From CAZMVY01 sp964617875 (GTDB taxonomy: Bacteria; Planctomycetota; Phycisphaerae; UBA1845; PWPN01), in NCBI GenBank assembly GCA_964617875.1, contig CAZUAI010000113.1, forward strand, positions 1 to 13,960: a DNA stretch of 13,960 nt, given 5' to 3'. Below, piece after piece: positions 6,615 to 12,370 of the stretch. The notes under the pieces are model-generated. The model was not told where the DNA came from, ran no database searches, and saw only the letters and a program-made list of their open reading frames with translations. Both the position numbers and the translations under genes were made by a program. The first letter of the stretch is position 1. Every line of letters begins with the position of its first letter.

Positions 6615-7694
6615 ATGAGGCTTATCGTCGGCTTCGGAGAAGTGATGATCCGCATTTCGCCGGTCGCGCAGCAGGCGTTCGGCGATTCCTCGACGGTGCA
6701 GATGGCCGCGGGCGGTTCCGAGGCCAACGTACTCGGCAAGCTCGGCCACCTCTCGCCGAGCTTCCGGACGCAGCTGGTCACGTCGCTGCGTGACGACCTG
6801 GCCGGCCGGGCGATCGCCGCGGAACTGGCGAAATACCGCGTCGGGCTGGACCACGTGCTGTGGACGACGTCGCACCGCAACGGCGTGTACTACCTCGAGC
6901 AGGGCATCGGGCCGATCGTCGCCCGCGTGGACTACGACCGCGAGAACTCGGCCATCGCCAACCTGCCGGTCGGCGAGGGGCTCTTCGACGTCCTTGACGA
7001 CGCGTCGGCCTACTTTCTGAGCGGTATCACGCCGGCGCTCAGCCCGTCGTGCCGGATGAACGCCGCCGCGTCGCTTGTGCGGGCGAAAAAGAACAAGGTT
7101 CCCGTCTTCTTCGATGTGAACTACCGCAAGAAGCTCTGGCAGCCGAAGGAGGCGCAGAAGACGATCGAAGGCTACCTTCACGAAGGCCTCATCACCGCCC
7201 TCATCACCACGGAAACCGACGCGAAGACCGTCTTCGGGGTCGATCACGGTGTGGATGACCAGGCCCCCATGCCCGAGCTGATCGATCGCAGCCGCCAGGT
7301 GCTCGAGGAACTCCGCGCCCGCTACGACCACGGCTGCGAGCTGTACGTGCTGACGATCCGCAAGCGGATCACGAACGAGACGGGCGAGTGGACCTCCGCC
7401 GCCCTGCTGCCGGACGGCTCTTATGTCGTCGGCGACGTGTTCGATTATGTGATCCTCGACCGGCCGGGCGCGGGGGATTCGTGCAGCGCGGGCCTCGTCG
7501 CCGGGTTCCTCGGCCTCAAGCCGGACGGGACGTTTGAGGAAGACGCCTCGCTCAAGGACCGCGTGCAGAACGGCCTGAACCTCGGCAACCGCATGGCGAT
7601 CGTCGCCCAGAAGACCGTCGGCGACATGGGGCCGGCGTGGCCGGTGGGCATGTATTTCAACCGCGTCAGCGAGAGCAGGGAAATTGCGCGGTGA
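6615..7694 (+). CDS. PfkB-family sugar kinase, 2-keto-3-deoxygluconate kinase type
   Basis: A ribokinase/PfkB-family kinase of 359 aa that phosphorylates a sugar or sugar acid with ATP. The substrate-side motif GGSEANVLGKLG lies at residues 33-44. FDVNYRKKLW (166-175) is the kind of stretch typical of 2-keto-3-deoxygluconate (KDG) kinases. DRPGAGDSCSAG (282-293) is the anion-hole motif with catalytic Asp288. Ser and Cys follow the Asp where Ala-Phe is usual, a tolerable change. It is somewhat longer than the family's roughly 310 aa. GGGGAG precedes the ATG by 8 nt. It follows rhaB and overlaps the zinc-ribbon gene by 4 nt. KDG kinase is the best guess; other ketose or 2-keto-3-deoxy acid substrates are possible. 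Confidence 0.88.
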   Translation: MRLIVGFGEVMIRISPVAQQAFGDSSTVQMAAGGSEANVLGKLGHLSPSFRTQLVTSLRDDLAGRAIAAELAKYRVGLDHVLWTTSHRNGVYYLEQGIGPIVARVDYDRENSAIANLPVGEGLFDVLDDASAYFLSGITPALSPSCRMNAAASLVRAKKNKVPVFFDVNYRKKLWQPKEAQKTIEGYLHEGLITALITTETDAKTVFGVDHGVDDQAPMPELIDRSRQVLEELRARYDHGCELYVLTIRKRITNETGEWTSAALLPDGSYVVGDVFDYVILDRPGAGDSCSAGLVAGFLGLKPDGTFEEDASLKDRVQNGLNLGNRMAIVAQKTVGDMGPAWPVGMYFNRVSESREIAR

Positions 7695-7990
7695 GCAACC
7701 CGGACGAGCCCCGTAACGACTTTCAGCGTTTCGAATACGACTGCCCGAACTGCGGCGCCGTCCTCGGTGAGTATGCCGAGCGCTGCCCCGACTGCGGCCA
7801 GAACCTCTTCGAAGTGTTCAGCGGCACGTTCCGACCGAAGCCCAGGCGGTTCGCCCGAATCGTCGCGGCGGTGTTCCTCGTCCTGTTCGTCGGCGCCATA
7901 CTGGCCGCGCTGCTCGTCTCGCTATCCGGTGGGGGACATGCTCAGGACGGCCAATCCCATAGCGGCGCAATCGGCGGGAACTCCGCGTGA
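7691..7990 (+). CDS. Small zinc-ribbon membrane protein
   Basis: A 99-aa protein of unknown function. Two CxxC knuckles, CPNC (18-21) and CPDC (32-35), form a zinc-ribbon. A basic linker (PKPRRF) leads to one membrane helix at about 56-78, with a short Gly/Ser-rich tail beyond it. The GTG start at 7691 overlaps the kinase stop (GTGA) and has AGGGAA about 9 nt upstream, so translation is probably coupled. An in-frame ATG at 7637 lies inside the kinase gene and would add residues that do not look conserved. Its last 49 nt overlap, tail to tail, a likely minus-strand gene. Small zinc-ribbon plus membrane-helix proteins of this kind are common and mostly uncharacterised. Confidence 0.82.
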   Translation: MSNPDEPRNDFQRFEYDCPNCGAVLGEYAERCPDCGQNLFEVFSGTFRPKPRRFARIVAAVFLVLFVGAILAALLVSLSGGGHAQDGQSHSGAIGGNSA

Positions 7991-8148
7991 ACAGCGTTGA
8001 CAAGCGGTTCGTCCGCCGTGACGCTCCGAAGGCCGAGGCCCTGCGTCAGAGCAGCCAACAACGCGTCGTAGACAGCTCTGTCGTACGGGATGTCGATCTC
8101 GAGCGGGAGCCGGCAGCCGCACGGCTGGCGACGTCCCGGCTTGACCAT
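7942..8148 (-). CDS. Small hypothetical protein, 68 aa
   Basis: I do not recognise this protein. It reads from ATG at 8148 to TGA at 7942. It looks coding because 54 of 68 codons end in G or C, as expected for a real gene at this base composition, and the composition is that of a compact soluble protein. It starts basic (MVKPGRRQPCGCR), has an acidic/aliphatic stretch (LEIDIPYDRAVYDALL), and ends in an aromatic/proline-rich tail (FPPIAPLWDWPS). There is no signal peptide or membrane segment. CGC at residues 10-12 is its only cysteine motif. The ribosome-binding site is weak (GGGGCG). It is divergent from the phosphodiesterase gene by 69 bp and overlaps the 3' end of the zinc-ribbon gene by 49 nt. 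The frame stays open upstream into the phosphodiesterase gene, but that part looks like antisense shadow. Confidence 0.55.
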   Translation of the reverse strand: MVKPGRRQPCGCRLPLEIDIPYDRAVYDALLAALTQGLGLRSVTADEPLVNAVHAEFPPIAPLWDWPS

Positions 8149-8217
8149 GCAGAACGCCCCGCGTAGGCTTGCGTGCGTTGGCGAAGGGCCGGCGGCAGGG
8201 TTTCCCGGGGCGGCCTG

Positions 8218-8697
8218 ATGATCATCGGCGTTCTTTCCGACACGCACGACCGGTTGCCGCTCATCGACGCGGCGCTCGCGGAGTTTGTCCGCCGCGGGGC
8301 GGCGGCGGTCATCCACCCGGGCGACGTCGTTTCGCCGTTCGCGGCCAGGCGGCTCCTGGCGTGGAAGGGCCCGCTCCACGTGACCTACGGCAACAACGAC
8401 GGCGAGCGGAAGGGCCTCAAGAGCGTGCTGCCGCAGATCCAGGACGGGCCGCTCCATCTGGAACTGGACGGCCGGCGCATTCTCGTGCATCATTACCTCG
8501 ACTGGTGCCATCCGGCCGACGTGGCGCGGGCCGAGATTGTCGTCACCGGGCATACGCACGAGGTGGTCAACGAGGTGCGCGACGGCAGGCTGATCCTCAA
8601 CCCCGGCGAGTGCTGCGGCTGGATCAGCGGCCGGTGTACGGTTGCCTTGCTCGATACGCAGGGGCCGTCCGCGGAGGTCATCGAGCTGAAGCCATGA
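8218..8697 (+). CDS. YfcE/MJ0936-family metallophosphoesterase
   Basis: A calcineurin-like phosphoesterase of the small YfcE/MJ0936 type, cytoplasmic, 159 aa, close to the family's usual 160-180. All metal-binding blocks are present in order: SDTHD at the N-terminus, HPGDVV, GNND, the histidine pair in ILVHHY, and GHTH. NPGECCGW near the C-terminus matches the conserved NPGS block. Relatives hydrolyse phosphodiesters with Mn2+ or Ni2+ in vitro; the natural substrate is usually unknown. The frame is open upstream to a GTG at 8173, but the family N-terminus begins at the ATG at 8218. Only a weak G-rich site (GGGGCGG) precedes it. Its stop overlaps the next gene's start (ATGA), indicating a two-gene transcription unit. 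Confidence 0.92.
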   Translation: MIIGVLSDTHDRLPLIDAALAEFVRRGAAAVIHPGDVVSPFAARRLLAWKGPLHVTYGNNDGERKGLKSVLPQIQDGPLHLELDGRRILVHHYLDWCHPADVARAEIVVTGHTHEVVNEVRDGRLILNPGECCGWISGRCTVALLDTQGPSAEVIELKP

Positions 8698-9098
8698 AGC
8701 GACTAGGGTTCATCGCCGCCGTGCTCGTTCTGCTCGCCCCCGCGGCCTGCGTCCGGCGCACAATGACGTTCAAGACCGTGCCCGACGGCGCCACCGTGCG
8801 TCTGAACGACCAGGACGTCGGCCAGACGCCCCTGACCGTCGATTTCACCTGGTACGGCGATTACGACATCGCCTTCGAGAAGCAGGGCTACGAGACCGTC
8901 CGCACGCACAAGAAGCTCAACCCGCCCTGGTACCAGGTTCCGCCGTTCGATCTCTTCGCCGAGGCGTTCGTGCCCTACACGATACACGACAGGCACGTGA
9001 TCGAGCAGCAACTCGAACCCCAGAAGCTGCCGACGCGAGAGGCGCTCATGCCTCGCGCTCAGGACTTCCGCGACCGCGCCCTCTTCGGGCAGGATTGA
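8694..9098 (+). CDS. PEGA-domain lipoprotein
   Basis: A 134-aa lipoprotein. The signal peptide (KR, then a hydrophobic core) ends at Cys19 in LAPAAC; the proline at -3 is unusual for a lipobox, but the rest fits. Residues 23-65 form a PEGA repeat: VPDGATVRLNDQDVGQTPL followed by a beta-rich stretch ending EKQGYETV. PEGA domains are surface-exposed beta modules found on many planctomycete envelope proteins. The C-terminal half is rich in aromatic and charged residues with no recognised domain. Translation is probably coupled to the phosphodiesterase through the ATGA overlap. The good GGAGG upstream (8672-8676) is 17 nt away, too far for a normal site. The function is unknown beyond an envelope location. 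Confidence 0.85.
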   Translation: MKRLGFIAAVLVLLAPAACVRRTMTFKTVPDGATVRLNDQDVGQTPLTVDFTWYGDYDIAFEKQGYETVRTHKKLNPPWYQVPPFDLFAEAFVPYTIHDRHVIEQQLEPQKLPTREALMPRAQDFRDRALFGQD

Positions 9099-9154
9099 TC
9101 GGTCTTCGTTTTGCTTTTTCACCTGGTTCCCGCGCCGCGGCGGCGACGCCGGGA

Positions 9155-10009
9155 TCAGCGTCCCGTCGGCCTCTGCCCCCAGCCGAGCTTGGTCGTCAGC
9201 GTGTGCCATCGCGGACGGTCGGGCCGGACGGCGAGCTTCATGGTGTGGGCGAACCGGCGAATGGTGACGCGCTGTCCCTCGTGCAGGGGCAGCGAGACCT
9301 GGCCGTCGAGCGAGATGGTCGTGCCGGCGTTGCAGCGGACGGCGGTGACCTCAATCACCGCAGACGCCTCGACGAGGAGCGGGCGGTGCGTCAGCGAGTG
9401 CGGGCAGAGCGGCGTCAGGACGATGCCGTGTACGCCGGGCATCAGGATGGGACCGCCGGCGGACATGTTGTGGGCCGTCGAGCCGGACGGCGTGCAGACG
9501 ATCAGCCCGTCGCCGACAAACTCGGTCAGCATTTCGCCGTCGAGTCGGACCGCCAGCGTGATGATTCGGAAGGGGGGGCCTGCCTGCACCACGCAGTCGT
9601 TTACCGCAAGGCTTCTGATGGGAGGCTGGCCCGGCGGCTCCGTGCTGACTTCGAGCAGGGCGCGTTCCGAGCAGAGCAAGTCCGCGCCGCCCAGGGTGTG
9701 GAGGTAGTCTTCGACTTCGTCAATGCTCAGTTCGGCCAGATAGCCCAGCTTCCCGACGTTGACGCCGACCATGGGAATCTGACGTTCGCCAAGGCTCCGC
9801 GCCACACTCAGGATCGTCCCGTCGCCCCCGAGTACCAGCAGCAGATCGGGGCAGGCGGCGTGGACCTTGCTGAGATCGTCGGTTGTCGCGCATCCGACGA
9901 GCACCACGTCATGCGCTACCGTGTTCGCAATGGCTTCGAGTTGCGCGGCGATGTTCGGCTTCGTCGGGTTGCCGAGCAGGAACACGCGTGGCTTCCGGGG
10001 AGCGCTCAT
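9155..10009 (-). CDS. nadK: NAD kinase
   Basis: NAD kinase transfers phosphate from ATP (or polyphosphate in some relatives) to NAD+, making NADP+ in the cytoplasm. The 284-aa length is typical. The diagnostic blocks are present: GGDGT (61-65) with the catalytic Asp63, the NAD-binding ND pair (Asn137-Asp138), GDGLIVCTPSGSTAH (166-180), and SLDGQ (233-237). The third block reads SGSTAH where TGSTAY is usual, a conservative difference. No Shine-Dalgarno-like sequence precedes the ATG at 10009; the region before it reads TATCCCCATC, so initiation may depend on a short leader or a leaderless transcript. It is divergent from uracil-DNA glycosylase and convergent with the PEGA lipoprotein, with 56 bp between. 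Confidence 0.96.
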   Translation of the reverse strand: MSAPRKPRVFLLGNPTKPNIAAQLEAIANTVAHDVVLVGCATTDDLSKVHAACPDLLLVLGGDGTILSVARSLGERQIPMVGVNVGKLGYLAELSIDEVEDYLHTLGGADLLCSERALLEVSTEPPGQPPIRSLAVNDCVVQAGPPFRIITLAVRLDGEMLTEFVGDGLIVCTPSGSTAHNMSAGGPILMPGVHGIVLTPLCPHSLTHRPLLVEASAVIEVTAVRCNAGTTISLDGQVSLPLHEGQRVTIRRFAHTMKLAVRPDRPRWHTLTTKLGWGQRPTGR

Positions 10010-10015
10010 GATGGG

Positions 10016-10048
10016 GATACTGTATCACAACCCGCGCCCGGGTAGAAT
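10016..10048. promoter_or_regulatory. Divergent nadK/UDG promoter region with an inverted repeat
   Basis: The 62-bp gap contains a perfect inverted repeat GATAC-T-GTATC (10016-10026), operator-like in size and position. TAGAAT (10043-10048) matches five of six -10 positions for the plus-strand glycosylase and would start transcription near 10055, just before AGGAG (10056-10060). No good -35 is visible at 16-18 bp. For nadK, any -10 within the repeat (such as GATACA on the minus strand) would give an almost leaderless transcript. Confidence 0.35.
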
Positions 10049-10071
10049 ACGCCCCAGGAGATCGATGGACC

Positions 10072-10830
10072 ATGATATCGAGCGAGGATCCGCGCAGCAT
10101 CCTGCGGCAGCATCTGGAGACCGAACAACTGCTCGGAGTGGATGAAGTTCCCATGCCGCCGGTTGAGGCCGCCCGTGGAACGCCGCCGGCCCCGGCGCCG
10201 GCCGTTCCGGCAGCCGATGTCGCCGCCCGCGAGGCGGCGTTGAAGGCGATCGACGAGGGCCGCGTCCGCAACTGCACGGGCTGCGCCTTGCACAAGACGC
10301 GGACGCGGACGGTCTTCGGCCAGGGGCACGCGGCGCCGCGCGTCGTGTTCGTCGGCGAGGCCCCGGGTTTCGAAGAGGACCAGCAGGGCCTGGCTTTCGT
10401 GGGCCGGGCCGGCCAGCTTCTGACGGCGATGATCAAGGCGATGGGGCTCTCGCGGGAAGAGGTCTTCATCTGCAACGTTCTGAAGTGCCGCCCGCCGAAC
10501 AACCGCACGCCGGCCCACGACGAAATCGCCGCCTGTTCGCCGTACCTGTTCGAGCAGCTTCAGATCCTCAAGCCGGAGGTGATCGTGGCTCTGGGCGCGC
10601 CGGCGGCGCAGACGCTGCTTCAGACGGTTGAGTCGATCGGTCGGCTGCGGGGGCGGTTTCACAACTTCTACACGTCGGGCTCGCCGATGGTGGGCGATCC
10701 GACGCCGCTGATGCCGACGTACCACCCGGCGTACCTGCTCCGCAGCCCCGGCGAGAAACGAAAAGCCTGGGAGGACCTGATGAAGGTCATGGAACTCCTC
10801 GGGCTGCCGATTCCCGAGCAGTATCGTTAG
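10072..10830 (+). CDS. udg: Family 4 uracil-DNA glycosylase (Fe-S)
   Basis: A family 4 uracil-DNA glycosylase, which removes uracil arising from cytosine deamination and so starts base-excision repair. The 252-aa product has an N-terminal extension (1-55): a short amphipathic helix (ILRQHLETEQLLGVDEVP) and a Pro/Ala-rich linker. The four iron-sulfur cysteines of the family are present: Cys68 and Cys71 (NCTGC), Cys139 (VLKCRPPNNR) and Cys155. The active-site blocks GEAPG (95-99), FVGRAGQLL (109-117) and HPAYLLR (218-224) are clear. AGGAG lies 11 nt before the ATG at 10072; an ATG at 10065 is out of frame. The glycosylase call is strong; older annotations of this family may read phage-polymerase-related protein. 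Confidence 0.94.
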   Translation: MISSEDPRSILRQHLETEQLLGVDEVPMPPVEAARGTPPAPAPAVPAADVAAREAALKAIDEGRVRNCTGCALHKTRTRTVFGQGHAAPRVVFVGEAPGFEEDQQGLAFVGRAGQLLTAMIKAMGLSREEVFICNVLKCRPPNNRTPAHDEIAACSPYLFEQLQILKPEVIVALGAPAAQTLLQTVESIGRLRGRFHNFYTSGSPMVGDPTPLMPTYHPAYLLRSPGEKRKAWEDLMKVMELLGLPIPEQYR

Positions 10831-10965
10831 GCTTTCACGCCCCGGACGGTCGGGTCTATCCGCTCGCCCCCGCTTGCCGTCGCGGTGTCAGGGGCTTGCG
10901 CAGGCGGACGCGGGCACGATGCCTGCACCACAGGGAAACCGCCTGTTCCAGACGGCGCCGCGCCG
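10831..10965. other. Convergent intergenic gap with a repeat-like element
   Basis: This 135-bp gap separates the glycosylase and Gfo oxidoreductase genes, which converge here. At 10867-10901 a composite element carries GCTTGC twice (10872-10877 and 10894-10899), flanked by CCCC/GGGG and CCGC/GCGG pairs that could fold. There is no T-run, so it is not a clear terminator. It resembles the GC-rich intergenic elements common in planctomycete genomes, from general knowledge only. Nothing else is seen here. Confidence 0.35.
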
Positions 10966-12321
10966 CTACGCCAGCCGCCACGGCGCCCGGTACTCGTACA
11001 TCAGCAGCTTGTTGGCTTCGTCGTCGTTGGTGACGGCCTCGGCCTTGCCGTCCCATTCGATTCGGCGTTTGCGGTCGTACGCGACGTTGCCCAGGAGCGT
11101 CGCGGTCGTGGAGCGGTGCCCGACCTCGACCGGGCAGATGCAGGGCTTGCGGCTCTTGACGCAGTCGAGGAAGTTGCGGGCGTGATCGGTCTCCGTGGTG
11201 CGGCCCCGGCCCTGTCGCGCGGTGGTCGCCTCGGTGGTGGGGGCGTAGGCGTCGCGGTTCTCCTTCCGGCGAAGCGGATCGACCGGCGGCAGCGGGATCT
11301 TGTGGTGGCGTTCGGGGACGAGGTCGTAGCCGCCGCCGGAGATGTAGAGCGTGCCCTTCGTGCCGCGGAACTCCATGGCATCGTTGCGCGTGTTGGCCGG
11401 GGCGGCGTTGGCGTTGTACTGAGAGAACGTGACGATCGTCCCGCCGGGGTACTCCCAGACGACCTCGAGCGTGTCCGGGATCTCGCGGTCGTCGGTCATC
11501 ACGTACTTGCCGCCCATCGCGGTGACGGCGACGGGGGCGTCGTGGCCGAGCGCCCACTGGATGACGTCGAGATAATGCGTGCCCATGTTCGTGAGCTGCC
11601 CGCCGGAGTAGTGGCGGAACCAGCGGAACTTGTAGAGGCAGCGGTTCGGATTGTACGGGGCCTTCGGTGCGGGCCCGAGCCAGAGGTCCCAGAGGAGTCC
11701 TGCCGGCGGGTCGCAGTCCGGCGTCTTGCCGAGGCCGTTGGGGTACTCGTTCACGATATGGTAGCACTTCGCGACGGTGACGTGGCCGATCGCGCCCTGG
11801 CGGATCAGTTCCACCGCCTCCTGGATGAAGGGGGCGGACCGCCGCTGCAGGCCGACCTGGCTGACCCGCTTCGCGCGCTCGGCGGCCCGGACCATCTTGC
11901 GGCCCTCGCCGATGACGAGCGAAAGCGGCTTTTCGACATAGACGTCCTTTCCGGCGTCGCAGGCGTGGACGAACTGCAGAGCGTGCCAGTGGTCCGGCGT
12001 GGCGATGATGACAGCGTCGATGTCCTTCCGATCGAGCAGCTTCCGGTAATCGCCGTGGATGGCGTCGGGCCTGCCTCCGAGCCTGGCCCTGGCGGCGGCG
12101 AGGTAGGGTTCGAAGACGTCGCACAGGGCGACGAACTCGGCGTCCTTGTGCGGGAGAAAGCCCTCGATGACCTGGTCGCCGCGGTTGCCGGTGCCGATCA
12201 CGCCCAACCGGACGCGTTCGTTTGCTCCCAGGACGCCCAGTGCCGCGGTCCGCGTGACCAGCCCGGCCCCCAGCGCCGCCGCCCCCGCCGTGAATTGCCG
12301 TCTCGTGATCGTCGATGCCAT
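10966..12321 (-). CDS. Tat-exported Gfo/Idh/MocA oxidoreductase
   Basis: A glucose-fructose-oxidoreductase/inositol-dehydrogenase family protein of 451 aa. These enzymes oxidise or reduce sugars and sugar derivatives with NAD(P). The twin-arginine leader TRRQFTAGAAALGAG (6-20) predicts folded export. The Rossmann motif GVIGTGNRG follows at 40-48, then ATPDHWH (107-113), the family EKPL (130-133) and GGQLTNMGTHYLD (240-252), which carries the likely active-site His. The frame is open upstream to 12414, but 12321 is chosen because GGAGG lies a few bases upstream and the Tat leader starts there. It lies 49 bp downstream of phosphoglycerate mutase and may share its transcript. Planctomycetota encode many paralogues like this. 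The substrate is unknown, and the cofactor supply outside the cytoplasm is a recognised puzzle. Confidence 0.93.
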   Translation of the reverse strand: MASTITRRQFTAGAAALGAGLVTRTAALGVLGANERVRLGVIGTGNRGDQVIEGFLPHKDAEFVALCDVFEPYLAAARARLGGRPDAIHGDYRKLLDRKDIDAVIIATPDHWHALQFVHACDAGKDVYVEKPLSLVIGEGRKMVRAAERAKRVSQVGLQRRSAPFIQEAVELIRQGAIGHVTVAKCYHIVNEYPNGLGKTPDCDPPAGLLWDLWLGPAPKAPYNPNRCLYKFRWFRHYSGGQLTNMGTHYLDVIQWALGHDAPVAVTAMGGKYVMTDDREIPDTLEVVWEYPGGTIVTFSQYNANAAPANTRNDAMEFRGTKGTLYISGGGYDLVPERHHKIPLPPVDPLRRKENRDAYAPTTEATTARQGRGRTTETDHARNFLDCVKSRKPCICPVEVGHRSTTATLLGNVAYDRKRRIEWDGKAEAVTNDDEANKLLMYEYRAPWRLA

Positions 12322-12370
12322 GTCAATCCTCCAGTCCGTCCGGCCGTGCGGCCGTATGGTTCCGTGCATG

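Noticed and set aside
8149..8559. Upstream extension of the 68-aa minus-strand gene
   Set aside because: This part is opposite the phosphodiesterase with its intact metal motifs; the likely start is the ATG at 8148.
9099..9154. Possible terminator between the PEGA lipoprotein and nadK
   Set aside because: T-runs on the plus strand precede the only palindrome (CGCCGCGGCG), which has no loop; the order is wrong for an intrinsic terminator.
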